Shown: positions 18,702 through 27,906, counted from the stretch's first letter. The stretch: DNA of 64,000 bases from an uncultured Sutterella sp. (GCA_905213905.1 CAJMKD010000002.1:191865-255864); one strand, 5' to 3'. A program made the numbers and translations. The notes: generated from the letters alone by a model not told the origin.

Positions 18702-20258
18702 ATGTTAGAAGATAAAAAACGAAATTCTTTTAGAGAATTCGCATTTATTGCAGTATACCTGATTATAACTTGGTATTTTTCTAAGTTTATATTGCAAGCC
18801 TTTGGTGAAAAGCCTCATACAGTTCAAATATTGGCTGTATTTGTTTTTTGTTCTCTTTTTTGTGCGTCAGGAAAATTATTCAAATACTTAATTCTTCCAG
18901 TGACAATCATTATAGGGGTGTATTCGCCAATTGGTTTTTTATACGGAAAACCGAGCTATCAATTTGTCGTCTCATTGTTTGCAACAACTTTTAGTGAAGT
19001 GTCTGAGTTTTTATCGACATTCCCATTAAGCTTGATTCTTAAAGCTCTTTCGATACCTCTTTTAGGAGTATTGGCTTATTTAGTGGCAAGAAAAGGGAAT
19101 TTGCGACCCTGGAGAAATAAAACTTATGTTTTGTGCTCTGCACTAATTCTAATTTTATGTGGCAGACCAACGCCTTTTTTTCATACATTGCAAGCAGCTT
19201 TTCATCAAGTGGATGAAGAAAATTCCGCTATTCAGTCGTTGATGAAAAAAAGTTCATGGGAAAATGTGCAAAGTGAATCTGCTCCGAAAGATTATATTCT
19301 TGTAATTGGAGAAAGCGTTCGTCGAGATTTTCTTAATGTATATGGTTATCCTGAAAAAAATACCCCATTTCTCGCACAATCTAAACAGGTGACGATTGTC
19401 AATGGCTTGACGTCAGCTGCACAAAAAAACACTGCGGCATCATTACGATTAATGCTGACTTGGCCGAAAGAAAAAGAATGGGAGCCTAGATATGATTACA
19501 ATTTCATTTCGTTGGCAAAGGATGCAGGCTATCGAACTGTATGGCTGTCAAATCAAGGATATAGCGGCATTGACACGCCCGTGACTGCAATTGCTAAGCA
19601 TGCTGATAGTACGATTTTTACAACGGGTGAAAGTTCTACAGGATCAACTGCATCAGATCTTGTTTTATTAAAATTACTTCAATCGGAATTGGATAAGGAT
19701 GTTTCTGGATCTAGGCTAGTTGTTCTTCATATGATGGGATCTCATTCAAGAGCTTGTCGACGAGTGAAAGAAATGAGAATGGAGAATTCGTATAGAAGTT
19801 CTGATAAATCATATGAAGAGTTGGCTTGTTATTTGAGTACTATCCGATTAGCAGATCAATTTCTTGAAAAAGCTGATTCGATGCTAAAAAATTATTCTGC
19901 TCAGACTGGCCGACCATTCTCGATTCTCTGGTTTTCTGACCATGGTCAGGCACAGATGATGGAAGATGGCATGCATAGAATGCGGCACGGAAAAATGTAC
20001 TGGTCTAGCTTCGAGGTTCCTTTAATAAAAATTGACTCAGACGCTAAAGAAGCCGTTCATATTGACAGTTTTAAGAGTGGTTTGCGGTTCACATGTGGTC
20101 TTGCTGATTGGATGAAAATTCGAGCAAAGGATCTTCCAGTTTGTAATCTTTTTGATGGAAAAGATGATCCGGATTTTGGGTTGAAAGAACGGTTTAAGAA
20201 TGCCGCAAAAGATCCACCAAAAGTGTTCGATGTTGAATGGGGAAAGACGAATCTGTAA
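18702..20258 (+). CDS. Phosphoethanolamine-transferase-like membrane sulfatase-fold enzyme
   Basis: The 518-residue protein has about five N-terminal membrane segments (residues 10-160) and a periplasmic alkaline-phosphatase-fold domain. Visible motifs: VIGESVRRDFLNVYGYPEKN (metal-binding Glu), QKNTAASLRLMLT with a Thr at the nucleophile position, WFSDHGQAQMMEDGMH and MRHGKMYWSSFEVPL. This matches the EptA/EptB/CptA group that adds phosphoethanolamine to lipid A or core sugars. Which acceptor it uses cannot be told. The gene is strikingly AT-rich and its codon use differs from its neighbours, so horizontal transfer is likely. It lacks a strong ribosome site and follows 120 bases of AT-rich DNA. 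Confidence 0.85.
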   Translation: MLEDKKRNSFREFAFIAVYLIITWYFSKFILQAFGEKPHTVQILAVFVFCSLFCASGKLFKYLILPVTIIIGVYSPIGFLYGKPSYQFVVSLFATTFSEVSEFLSTFPLSLILKALSIPLLGVLAYLVARKGNLRPWRNKTYVLCSALILILCGRPTPFFHTLQAAFHQVDEENSAIQSLMKKSSWENVQSESAPKDYILVIGESVRRDFLNVYGYPEKNTPFLAQSKQVTIVNGLTSAAQKNTAASLRLMLTWPKEKEWEPRYDYNFISLAKDAGYRTVWLSNQGYSGIDTPVTAIAKHADSTIFTTGESSTGSTASDLVLLKLLQSELDKDVSGSRLVVLHMMGSHSRACRRVKEMRMENSYRSSDKSYEELACYLSTIRLADQFLEKADSMLKNYSAQTGRPFSILWFSDHGQAQMMEDGMHRMRHGKMYWSSFEVPLIKIDSDAKEAVHIDSFKSGLRFTCGLADWMKIRAKDLPVCNLFDGKDDPDFGLKERFKNAAKDPPKVFDVEWGKTNL

Positions 20259-20273
20259 CGATTAAAGGGAACG

Positions 20274-20310
20274 AAAAACACCGAGCAATGGATTAATGCT
20301 CGGTGTTTTT
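20274..20310. terminator. Bidirectional terminator between eptA-like gene and tctA
   Basis: A long stem AAAAACACCGAGCA/TGCTCGGTGTTTTT (20274-20287/20297-20310) has A-run and T-run flanks, so it can terminate in both directions between these convergent genes. Confidence 0.9.
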
Positions 20311-20322
20311 CTCTGCGAAGCG

Positions 20323-21834
20323 TTATTCGTCTTCAGCAAATGCCTTTTCTCGTCCAGCGCGCACGGCTGGGAAGACAACGATGGCGAGCAGGAATGCTGA
20401 TATGGCGAGCAAGGTAGCGGAGATCGGACCTTCAACAAAGGTCATCAGATCGCCGCGGGAGAGAAGAAGTGCACGGCGCAGGTTCTCTTCCAGCATCGGT
20501 CCAAGAATAAAGCCGAGCAGAAGCGGCGCGCATTCGCACCCCATCTTCCCGACGATCCAGCCGAAGATGCCGAAGATGATCGTCATCCAGATGTCGAAGG
20601 GATTGTTGTTGATCGAGTAGACGCCGATGGCGCAGAAGCAGAGAATGGCCGGATAGAGCAGCCGGTAGGGCACGCGCAGCAGCCGAACCCAAAGTCCGAT
20701 GAGCGGAATGTTGAGGATCACGAGAAAGACGTTGCCGATCCACATGGAAACGATAAGTCCCCAGAAGAGCGACGGGTTCGAACTCATCACCTGCGGCCCC
20801 GGCGTGATGTCGTGCAGCATCAGGGCGCCGATCATGAGCGCCATGACGGCATTCGATGGAATGCCGAGCGTGAGCATCGGGATGAAGCTTGTCTGCGCGC
20901 CGCCATTGTTGGCTGACTCCGGCCCCGCCACGCCGCGAATGTTGCCTTCGCCGAAAGGCGGATTCGCCCGACGGCCGGCGAGCTTTTTTTCGAGCGTATA
21001 GGAGGCGAACGCAGAAAGGAGGGCACCGCCGCCCGGGAGAATGCCGAGGAGCGATCCGATGACCGTGCCGCGGCCGATGGCGGGCGCGGCCTCTTTGAGA
21101 TCGGCTTTTGTCGGGAGGATTTGACCGATGGCCGCAGGCATGGGTTCGCGCATGCCCGACACTTCAATGTTGCGGATGATTTCCGCGAAGCCGTACACGC
21201 CCATGGAGAGCGCGACGAAGTCAATACCGTCCATGAGCTCGTCAATGCCGAAAACGTATCGAAGCGCGCCGGAATTGACGTCCATCCCGATGCAGCCGAG
21301 CAGAATGCCGATCAAAATCATGCCGATCGCTTTGAGAAGCGAGCCTGAGGCAAGCACGATGGCGCCGATGAGGCCGAGCACCATGAGGCTGAAGTACTCG
21401 CGCGGACCAAACTGGAAGGCGAGTTCCGTCATGGGAGCCGCGAAGGCGGCAATGAGCATGGTGGCGAAGCATCCGGCGATAAAGCTGCCGATCGCAGCAA
21501 TGCCAAGCGCCGTGCCGGCTTTGCCTTTCTTGGCGAGTTTGTTGCCGTCAATGCAGGTGACGACAGCTGCCGCTTCACCGGGGATATTCACGAGAATGGC
21601 TGTGGTGGAGCCGCCGTATTGCGCGCCGTAGTAGATGCCCGCGAGCATGATGAGTGCGGAAGACGGGTCTAAGGCATAGGTAATGGGAAGCAGCATCGCA
21701 ACCGTGGCAACCGGGCCCATGCCCGGCAGCACGCCCACGAGCGTTCCCATGGCAACGCCGATAAAGCAGTAAATCAGGTTCTGAACTGAAACGGCTGCTT
21801 CGAAACCAATGAGGAGGTTTTGGAAAAGATCCAT
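20323..21834 (-). CDS. tctA: Tripartite tricarboxylate transporter, large membrane subunit TctA
   Basis: Main channel subunit of a TctABC secondary transporter for citrate or other carboxylates across the inner membrane. The 503-residue protein has about 11-12 membrane segments and the family blocks GTLVGVLPGMGPVATVAMLLP, GIYYGAQYGGSTTAILVNIPGE, LPGGGALLSAF and TLGIPSNAVMALMIGAL. GAGGAG sits just before the ATG at 21834; a longer frame adds 13 residues without support. It is 10 bases downstream of tctB and shares its transcript. The substrate cannot be read from sequence. Confidence 0.95.
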   Translation of the reverse strand: MDLFQNLLIGFEAAVSVQNLIYCFIGVAMGTLVGVLPGMGPVATVAMLLPITYALDPSSALIMLAGIYYGAQYGGSTTAILVNIPGEAAAVVTCIDGNKLAKKGKAGTALGIAAIGSFIAGCFATMLIAAFAAPMTELAFQFGPREYFSLMVLGLIGAIVLASGSLLKAIGMILIGILLGCIGMDVNSGALRYVFGIDELMDGIDFVALSMGVYGFAEIIRNIEVSGMREPMPAAIGQILPTKADLKEAAPAIGRGTVIGSLLGILPGGGALLSAFASYTLEKKLAGRRANPPFGEGNIRGVAGPESANNGGAQTSFIPMLTLGIPSNAVMALMIGALMLHDITPGPQVMSSNPSLFWGLIVSMWIGNVFLVILNIPLIGLWVRLLRVPYRLLYPAILCFCAIGVYSINNNPFDIWMTIIFGIFGWIVGKMGCECAPLLLGFILGPMLEENLRRALLLSRGDLMTFVEGPISATLLAISAFLLAIVVFPAVRAGREKAFAEDE

Positions 21835-21844
21835 GATTGTCTCC

Positions 21845-22309
21845 TCAGAAGAAAACCGGCCAGAGCGGCACAATGAGGCCGAGTCCCCAAATGAAGAGGA
21901 CGGCGGAAAGCGACGTAAGGAACACGGCGGAGATGAGAGCGTCGCGCAGCCGGAAGGCCGGGTGTGCGATCGAAGCGATCACGATCATGCCGCCGATCGA
22001 AAGGAAGAAGCCGAGCGTGAGGAGCGTTGCCGCATAAAAAGCGGCGCTTCCAAGAATGAGAAGCGCCGAGATGGGCTTGCCGAAATGAATGCGCCCTTCG
22101 TCGGGAGAGACAGGCGCGCGCAGGACGGCCTTTACCGCAATGGCGAGGCCGGTCAGAATCAGGCCGGTAGCGATGACTGTCGGAAAGAAGCCTGGTCCCA
22201 TGCGGGCCAGTGTGCCGAGTTCATTGCCGTTAAGCGTCAGAATCGCCGTGATGCCGATAACGACATAGAACATGCCGGCGGCGAAATCCTTTTGGTTTTT
22301 GAGGAGCAT
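21845..22309 (-). CDS. tctB: Tripartite tricarboxylate transporter, small membrane subunit TctB
   Basis: Small four-helix membrane subunit of the TctABC system. The 154-residue product starts MLLKNQKDFAAGMFYVVIG and shows the family's ARMGPGFFPTVIATGLILTGLAI segment; hydrophobic stretches cover about 11-29, 44-63, 79-107 and 126-152. The ATG at 22309 is chosen from family length. It sits between tctC and tctA in the order C-B-A on the minus strand. Confidence 0.9.
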   Translation of the reverse strand: MLLKNQKDFAAGMFYVVIGITAILTLNGNELGTLARMGPGFFPTVIATGLILTGLAIAVKAVLRAPVSPDEGRIHFGKPISALLILGSAAFYAATLLTLGFFLSIGGMIVIASIAHPAFRLRDALISAVFLTSLSAVLFIWGLGLIVPLWPVFF

Positions 22310-22884
22310 GGAAGGTCCGATCCTTCTGTGTTCGGTTGTGCGGCAGTCCACGTGAAGCGCATGCGTTTCATGAGGCCGCTATGGGCTTTCGTGCTGGCGA
22401 AAGCACTCATGATACTTGGGGTGCGAAAGACAATGGTGAAGAGCGCAGTGCCTGAAGCAAAAGCGACTGAATAAGAAGCATCGAGTCATAATGACGGACC
22501 ACAGCGGAAAGCAAGCTATCGCTTTCCGAGTCCGATCATGCCGATTTCTTCCAAATCAATTGCTTCCCTTGGCGAAAGCGGACGCTGAAGCGCGCCACAA
22601 GAAAACAGTATCTTTGCTTCTTCGTCCGGTTAGCTTTTCTTCGTGTCGACTGCCGCACCAGTGTGCTGACAGCGACCGGAACGAAAAGCGTCAAGAGAGC
22701 TTGATGAAGCGGCACAGCAACGCTGCGCTGCTAATCTCAGCGCAGCAATCGGTTTAGAGCCGGGCAAAAAACGCAGTTTTTCTTTGGAAGCGCGAAGCCC
22801 CGAACGCTTCTAGAACGTTCGCGGGCTTCATCGTCAGTCTTTCGTCTGAGGTTTCTTCAAATGCCTTCAGGCACGGCGTCGACC
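22310..22884. other. Non-coding gap between tctC and tctB
   Basis: No credible gene in these 575 bases, unusually long inside a tct operon. Three hairpins are visible: GCTTTCG/CGAAAGC near 22384-22403, GGAAAGC/GCTTTCC near 22506-22527, and GAAGCCCCGAACG with CGTTCGCGGGCTTC at 22794-22829, close after the tctC stop. The last may stabilise the tctC 3' end, allowing more binding protein than membrane subunits. A promoter for tctBA may lie here, but I cannot point to one. Confidence 0.45.
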
Positions 22885-23886
22885 TCAGTCAACGCGGGCG
22901 CCGGAAAGCGCGACAAGCGTCTTGTACTTCGCCTTCTCTTCAGCGATGAGCTTCCCGAACGCTTCTGGCGTGGTGGGCTTGGCTTCAGCGCCGAAAGCCG
23001 CAAACTTCTTCTGCATTTCGGGATCAGCAAGCACCGGCATGATGGCGTCGGAAAGCTGCTTGACGATGTCGTCGGGGGTCTTTGCAGGCACCATGAGGCC
23101 GAACCAAGTGTAGATGTCGAAGTCGGGGACGCCAGCTTCGGCCATCGTCGGCGCATCGGGAAGAAGCGCCGTGCGTTCCTTTGTCGTTACGGCAAGCGGA
23201 ATAAGCTTGCCAGCCTTGATGTTTGCGGCCGAACTCGCGAGGTTGTCGAAAATGAGATCGGTCTGGCCGGAGAGCACCGAAAGGAGCGCAGGAGATGCGC
23301 CCGCAAACGGGATGTGAACCATGTCGATGCCGGCCTTGTTTTTGAGAAGTTCGCCAGCCATATGCCCAGCGGAGCCGTTGCCGCCCGAGGCGTAATTGAG
23401 TTCGCCGGGGTGGGCCTTCGCATAGGCAATGAGATCCTTCAGGGACTTGATGCCGGTGCGTTCAGAGAAAGCAGGCGTGATGACGAGGACGTTGGCGGCT
23501 GTTGCAACGAGTGTTACAGGCTTGAAGTCCTTTTCAGCATCGTAGGGGAGCTTCTTGAAAAGCCAGGGGTTGATGGCGTGGGTTGCGACAGCGCCCATGA
23601 CGAGCGTGTAGCCGTCGGGATCCGCTTTGGAAACATAGGCTACACCGACGTTGCCGCCCGCGCCCGGGCGGTTTTCAACCACAACCGTGCCGAGCGTGTC
23701 CTTCACAGCTTCAGAAATGGCACGAGCAGACACGTCGAGCGGGCCTCCCGGCGGGTAGGGCACAACAATGCGAATGGGACGGCCGCCTTCACCCTTGATC
23801 GTCGCAGCGTAAGACGTCATCGGGAAGAAGTAGGCACTGCTCAGTGCCACCACACCGATGGCACTTATCAAAGTGCGACGTTTCAT
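22885..23886 (-). CDS. tctC: Tripartite tricarboxylate transporter substrate-binding protein TctC
   Basis: Periplasmic solute-binding protein of the Bug/TctC family that feeds TctAB. The 333-residue product has a signal peptide (MKRRTLISAIGVVALSSAYF to ATI), then the family core IRIVVPYPPGGPLDVSARAI, VVENRPGAGGNVG, LNYASGGNGSAGHMAGELL, MVHIPFAGASPALLSVLSGQ and AEAGVPDFDIYTWFGLMVPA. Start at the ATG at 23886 with GAGG nine bases upstream; the upstream extension lacks a signal sequence. First gene of the leftward tctC-B-A group. Betaproteobacteria often carry many such proteins, so the ligand is not predictable. Confidence 0.94.
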   Translation of the reverse strand: MKRRTLISAIGVVALSSAYFFPMTSYAATIKGEGGRPIRIVVPYPPGGPLDVSARAISEAVKDTLGTVVVENRPGAGGNVGVAYVSKADPDGYTLVMGAVATHAINPWLFKKLPYDAEKDFKPVTLVATAANVLVITPAFSERTGIKSLKDLIAYAKAHPGELNYASGGNGSAGHMAGELLKNKAGIDMVHIPFAGASPALLSVLSGQTDLIFDNLASSAANIKAGKLIPLAVTTKERTALLPDAPTMAEAGVPDFDIYTWFGLMVPAKTPDDIVKQLSDAIMPVLADPEMQKKFAAFGAEAKPTTPEAFGKLIAEEKAKYKTLVALSGARVD

Positions 23887-24126
23887 GATATGAACCTCAT
23901 GTTCGAGTGAAAGAAAAAAACCGCCTTCGTCATTGTTGTGAAGCGGCTGAGATTCATTAGAACATGAGAGCGGCAGGGACGGCGAAGCGATGCGCATGGA
24001 GATTGCCCATGCTCAGGCGAGCGTGGATAGTCTCCTTAGGCGATTTAGCCTATTGCGCTTCGCGAGGGTTTGGGGTGTCAGTACCGGTGCGATGCGGCAA
24101 AAGCAAAAGAGAAGCAGGGCGGCTTT

Positions 24127-24948
24127 TCAGCGGAACCACTTCTGAGCGAGCCGCGCCATTTCGCCCGCTTCTTCAAGACGCTCCCAGGCGGAGAGCAGCC
24201 GTTCGTAGAGCGGCGGCCTTCTCGAATGCTTCGTGCGCTTCATGGTTTCGTGAACGAGAATGGCCTTCCACTGCACTGGCGTCAGTGCCGGTTCTCCATC
24301 AACGCCGCGGAAAATGGCCTTCAGACGCTTGTCGTGCGCCGCGTACCAATCGGCTTCAAAGGCATCGGTGATCATGACGTCGCCGACGCCGTCGGCAATG
24401 AGGCCGGGGATGGCCTCGTTGACTGGGCAGGTTGCGACATAGGCGCGTGAAAAATGTTCATCGACCCACATCTCGTTGGTGCCGCCCGGATTTTTGACGA
24501 CGCGCACGTCGGGCAGATCCAGTGCGGCGGGCGTGGGAAAACGATCAGCGTCGCAGCGGCGCACGAGCGCAACTTTGCGGAAAGGCGCATAGGGCGGCAG
24601 AAACCGGCCGCAGGCCGCCCGCGTCTTTGTGGGCGTCAGGCCGCCTGCGGCAGCGTCAAAGCGCCCAGCGAGCAAATCTCTTTCCAAATCGGGCCAGCTT
24701 GTCGGCAGAAAGACAACAATGAGCCCCGCCGCCTTTCCCAGTGCCTCGAGCAACTCGACGTCATGGCCCGAGTACCCCGAAGGCGCATCCGGATCCTTCA
24801 TGGCAAAAGGTCGGTAATCGCCGGGGAGGCCGACGCGAAGAATGCCGCCGATCTCAGCCGCTGCGCCGCAATCAGCCGATCGACTTTGGGTGCGGGTCGT
24901 CGGAGTGTCGGGGCTAACGATGGAATAGAGATCGTCGGTGTCGCTCAT
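24127..24948 (-). CDS. PheC-like (cyclohexadienyl dehydratase-type) binding-fold protein, no signal peptide
   Basis: The 273-residue protein has the family 3 periplasmic-binding fold and the features that separate PheC (cyclohexadienyl/arogenate dehydratase) from transporters: LRVGLPGDYRPFAM, GYSGHDVELLEALG, VFLPTSWPDLERDLLAGRFD and VVKNPGGTNEMWVDEHF, then VMITDAFEADWYAAHDKRLK. PheC normally makes phenylpyruvate in the periplasm. Here no signal peptide precedes the fold; the N-terminus is acidic and polar, so a cytoplasmic location is likely. Start is uncertain: ATG 24948 or TTG 24963, neither with a good ribosome site. An upstream hairpin plus T-run lies in its leader. Confidence 0.72.
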   Translation of the reverse strand: MSDTDDLYSIVSPDTPTTRTQSRSADCGAAAEIGGILRVGLPGDYRPFAMKDPDAPSGYSGHDVELLEALGKAAGLIVVFLPTSWPDLERDLLAGRFDAAAGGLTPTKTRAACGRFLPPYAPFRKVALVRRCDADRFPTPAALDLPDVRVVKNPGGTNEMWVDEHFSRAYVATCPVNEAIPGLIADGVGDVMITDAFEADWYAAHDKRLKAIFRGVDGEPALTPVQWKAILVHETMKRTKHSRRPPLYERLLSAWERLEEAGEMARLAQKWFR

Positions 24949-24980
24949 ATCGTCGCGAGGCAAAAGAAGCGGGAAGAAAA

Positions 24981-25057
24981 ATAAAAAAGGGCGGCTTGCT
25001 CAGCGTGCTTCAGGTTCCCGTTCAATAACGGGTCCGGAGCTGAGCGCATCAAGCCGC
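24981..25057 (-). terminator. Large hairpin with U-tract just upstream of the PheC-like gene
   Basis: Nested pairs GCGGCTTG/CAAGCCGC (24991-24998/25050-25057), CTCAGC/GCTGAG (24999-25004/25039-25044) and CCCGTT/AACGGG (25017-25022/25027-25032) read leftward into CCTTTTTTAT. It is terminator-shaped, 30-40 bases before the PheC-like start and about 230 bases after xthA. It is either the xthA terminator or an attenuator of the PheC-like gene. No promoter or Phe-rich leader peptide is clear between xthA and this hairpin. Confidence 0.7.
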
Positions 25058-25285
25058 ATCGCTTGAAAGCGCCCGTATTATGGCGGTTCCCGCAGCTTTG
25101 GGCGCTGTCGAAGCGCAAAGTTCTACCCGTGCGCAAAGTGACTACGCGCTCTAGCTTATAGAACGCGTCTTCCGAGAAGGATCAGGGCGCAGTAAACAAT
25201 TAAGCAATCCGCTGGGTGAAGCGCTTCGTTCGCCAGAGCGTCTGTTCTTCGCAGAGATTCGTCTATTTTCTATTGGGCTTCGCGA

Positions 25286-26113
25286 TCAGTGCGCCAGCGT
25301 CACCGTCACAGGCGCATGGTCCGATGGCTGCGGGTTGGCGCGCGGCGCCGTGTCGATTCCGGCGTTTAAAGCAAGCGGCTCAAGCGCCTGCGAAAGCAGC
25401 AGAAAGTCAATTCGGAGGCCGTGATTGCGCTCAAACCCCTGCTGGCGGTAGTCCCACCACGAATAAGCGCCCTCGGGCTGCTCGAAAAGGCGGAAGCTGT
25501 CGACGAAGCCGGCTTCAAGAAGCGAGTGGAACGCTTCACGCTCCGGCACTGAACAGAGAATCTTCCCTGACCAGCCGATCGGGTCCCACAGATCCCGGTC
25601 TTCAGGGGCAATGTTGAAGTCGCCGCCCAGGACAAGGCGGGGCGTCTCCTTCAGGAAAGCGCGGAGCGTGCGTTCAAGGTGCGCGATCCAGTCGAGCTTA
25701 TAGAGATATTTGCCGCTGCCGACTGCCATGCCGTTCGGGAAATAGGCGCCGCAAAAGCGGATGGGATCCGCGGCGGGCTGTCCGTTCGCTGCCTTCGGGA
25801 TAAGCGTTGCTGCGATGAAGCGCTTTTGTTCGTCGGGATAGCCCGGCAGATTGAGAACGGGGTCGACAAGCGTCAGGCGGTCGCGTCTCGCGAGAAGAGC
25901 AACCCCGTTGTAGGTTTTCTGGCCCGTGAAGATCACATCAAACCCTGCCGCTTCGATTTCGGCTTTGGGGAACGCATCGTCAACCAGCTTGGTTTCTTCG
26001 ATCACGAGCGCGTCGGTGCCGCTCGAGTGAAGCCAGTCGAGCACCTGGGGCAGGCGCACTTTGAGGGAGTTGACGTTCCAGCTTGCAAAGCGAAGCGATT
26101 CCTGATTCGGCAT
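25286..26113 (-). CDS. xthA: Exodeoxyribonuclease III
   Basis: AP endonuclease and 3'-5' exonuclease of base-excision repair. The 275-residue protein contains RFASWNVNSLKVRLPQVLDWL, the metal-site ETKL within DALVIEETKLVDDAF, GVALLARR, VLGGDFNIAPEDRDLWDP, and the C-terminal LRIDFLLLSQAL and PSDHAPV. The ATG at 26113 is chosen because AAGG lies nine bases upstream; other ATGs at 26122 and further upstream are possible. Monocistronic by appearance and divergent from argF. Confidence 0.93.
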   Translation of the reverse strand: MPNQESLRFASWNVNSLKVRLPQVLDWLHSSGTDALVIEETKLVDDAFPKAEIEAAGFDVIFTGQKTYNGVALLARRDRLTLVDPVLNLPGYPDEQKRFIAATLIPKAANGQPAADPIRFCGAYFPNGMAVGSGKYLYKLDWIAHLERTLRAFLKETPRLVLGGDFNIAPEDRDLWDPIGWSGKILCSVPEREAFHSLLEAGFVDSFRLFEQPEGAYSWWDYRQQGFERNHGLRIDFLLLSQALEPLALNAGIDTAPRANPQPSDHAPVTVTLAH

Positions 26114-26477
26114 TGAAGGCATCCTTGTTGTCCTGATCCTGAAGGGGCATTGGGCAGAGAGCATTGCGGCGCAGACGGAGCCTCGAAGCTTCGCGCTGCC
26201 GTCCTTTCTGCGGCCGGTCCCTTCGCGCCGTCATATTGCCATAATGCGCCGCTCCCCGTCGTTGTCGGGCGGCAAAGCGAGCAGCTTCGTCAGCCGAAGA
26301 GAAGCTTCCGTCGACAATTGATAAACATAAGAAAATCAAAGAATTGGCGCTTGAAAGGCGTCATGCGTCATAGGTTGAAACGCCTAGCCGAAAGAGAACG
26401 GCAGTCAATAGAATGAGTCGAAGATTTGCCGGGGCATGCAGGAGATGCCCCTTTTGTTACGCTCAGGAATTCTCATC
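26114..26477. other. Divergent intergenic region xthA-argF
   Basis: 364 bases holding the promoters of both genes. An AT-rich patch around 26310-26345 is the most promoter-like segment toward argF, but no clear -35/-10 pair or ArgR palindrome could be picked out. Confidence 0.35.
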
Positions 26478-27482
26478 ATGCCCTTCAATCTCAAAAATCG
26501 CAGCCTGCTCTCGCTCGTCCATCACACGCCCGCTGAAATCGATTATCTCGTTGATCTTGCCATCGATCTCAAGAAGGCCAAGCGCATGGGCAACGAGAAG
26601 CAGATGCTTCGCGGCAAAAACATTGCGCTGGTGTTTGAAAAGACATCGACCCGCACGCGGGCCGCTTTTGAAGTGGCTGCCTATGATCAAGGGGCCCACA
26701 CAACCTTTTTTGACCCGAAGTCTTCGCAGTTTGGTCATAAGGAAAGCGTGAAGGACTCTGCGCGCGTGCTCGGTCAGATGTACGACGCAATTGAATACCG
26801 AGGCTTTGCCCAGTCTACGGTCGAGGAGCTGGCGAAGTATGCCGGCGTCCCTGTCTTCAACGGCCTGACCGATGAGTGGCACCCGACGCAGATGCTCTGC
26901 GACCTGATGACGATGAAGGAAGCCTGCGGCAAGCGCTGGCAGGACATCAGCTACGCCTATGTGGGCGACGCCCGCAACAACATGGGGCATTCGCTTCTGA
27001 TGATCGGCGCCAAGATGGGCATGGATGTCCGCATCGGCGCCCCCAAGGCCTGTCAGCCCGACGATGCGCTCGTCGATATGGTGAAGGCGATGGCGGCGGA
27101 ATCGGGCGCCCGGGTAACGATTACCGAAGATCCTTATGAGGCAGTGAGAGGCTGCGACTTCATTCATACGGACGTGTGGGTTTCGATGGGCGAGCCTGCC
27201 GAAGTCTGGGATGAGCGAATCAAGGCGCTCCTGCCGTACCAGGTGAATGAAAAGCTCATTGAAGCCGCAGGAAACCCGAACGTCAAGTTCATGCACTGCC
27301 TGCCTGCCTATCACAACACAGAAACCAAAGTCGGCGAATCGATCGTGAAGCTTCATCCGGAACTGAAGGACGGCATTGAAGTGACGGAAGCGGTTTTTGA
27401 GTCGCCGCGGTGCATCGCTTTTGAACAGGCTGGCAACCGCATGCACACAATCAAGGCGCTGATGGTTGCTTCGCTCGGCTGA
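26478..27482 (+). CDS. argF: Ornithine carbamoyltransferase
   Basis: Makes citrulline from ornithine and carbamoyl phosphate in arginine synthesis (or the reverse in the deiminase pathway). The 334-residue protein has the carbamoyl-phosphate motif [14 protein letters not shown], the [11 protein letters not shown] loop, the [13 protein letters not shown] block, and [15 protein letters not shown] with the catalytic Cys. Start at ATG 26478, with CAGGA upstream. No other arginine genes are adjacent, so anabolic versus catabolic use is undecided; the biosynthetic role is the default. Confidence 0.94.
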   Translation: MPFNLKNRSLLSLVHHTPAEIDYLVDLAIDLKKAKRMGNEKQMLRGKNIALVFEKTSTRTRAAFEVAAYDQGAHTTFFDPKSSQFGHKESVKDSARVLGQMYDAIEYRGFAQSTVEELAKYAGVPVFNGLTDEWHPTQMLCDLMTMKEACGKRWQDISYAYVGDARNNMGHSLLMIGAKMGMDVRIGAPKACQPDDALVDMVKAMAAESGARVTITEDPYEAVRGCDFIHTDVWVSMGEPAEVWDERIKALLPYQVNEKLIEAAGNPNVKFMHCLPAYHNTETKVGESIVKLHPELKDGIEVTEAVFESPRCIAFEQAGNRMHTIKALMVASLG

Positions 27483-27550
27483 GCATTGGAGCAGAAGCCA
27501 AGCGCTCAGAAGTCTCGCGCGAGGTTTTGCGCCGCGTCTTGAAGGTGAAA

Positions 27551-27583
27551 GGGATCATCCTTGCGGATGATCCCGAATTTTTT
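27551..27583 (+). terminator. Terminator of argF
   Basis: A perfect ten-base stem GGGATCATCC/GGATGATCCC (27551-27560/27565-27574) with a four-base loop is followed by GAATTTTTTAA. It lies about 70 bases past the argF stop. Confidence 0.88.
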
Positions 27584-27610
27584 AACGACAATCTGCGTCG
27601 AACAACAGAC

Positions 27611-27649
27611 GATATAAAACAAAAAGGCTGAAGCTCAAGCTTCAGCCTT
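27611..27649 (-). terminator. Terminator of the secG-tRNA transcript
   Basis: A 12-base stem AAGGCTGAAGCT/AGCTTCAGCCTT (27624-27635/27638-27649), read leftward, runs into TTTTTGTTTTAT. It is 11 bases past the tRNA-Gln 3' end and ends the tpiA-secG-tRNA unit. Confidence 0.88.
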
Positions 27650-27659
27650 CTGTTTGTAT

Positions 27660-27737
27660 TGGCAGGGGTAGTAGGATTCGAACCTACGAATGGCGGATTC
27701 AGAATCCGCTGCCTTAACCGGACTTGGCGATACCCCA
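27660..27737 (-). tRNA. tRNA-Gln (anticodon CTG)
   Basis: Minus-strand cloverleaf with acceptor TGGGGTA/TACCCCT (the first pair unpaired, as often in glutamine tRNAs), anticodon stem GCGGA/TCCGC and loop TTCTGAA, T arm GTAGG-TTCGAAT-CCTAC, and encoded CCA. Anticodon CTG reads CAG. It follows tRNA-Leu by five bases. Confidence 0.92.
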
Positions 27738-27742
27738 GCAAG

Positions 27743-27827
27743 TGGTGCGGTCGATGAGATTTGAACTCATATGGATTGCTCCGCTACCCCCTCAAAGTAG
27801 TGCGTCTACCAATTTCGCCACGACCGC
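27743..27827 (-). tRNA. tRNA-Leu (anticodon GAG)
   Basis: Minus-strand class II tRNA with a long variable arm. Acceptor GCGGTCG/CGACCGC, D arm with AAATTGGTAGACGC, anticodon stem CTACT/GGTAG and loop TTGAGGG (anticodon GAG, reading CUC/CUU), and encoded CCA. It directly follows secG, a conserved arrangement in proteobacteria. Confidence 0.93.
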
Positions 27828-27906
27828 GGCCGATTCAGATTGTCATCTCTGATCCCGTTTTTCAAGGAGTCTGAGGAACTCACTGGATCAGAGGAGACGT
27901 ATCATA

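Noticed and set aside
24945..25136. Possible Phe-rich leader peptide (LFYFSSRFF) before the PheC-like gene
   Set aside because: The aromatic residues are encoded by the T-run after the hairpin, downstream of where an attenuator peptide would need its control codons.
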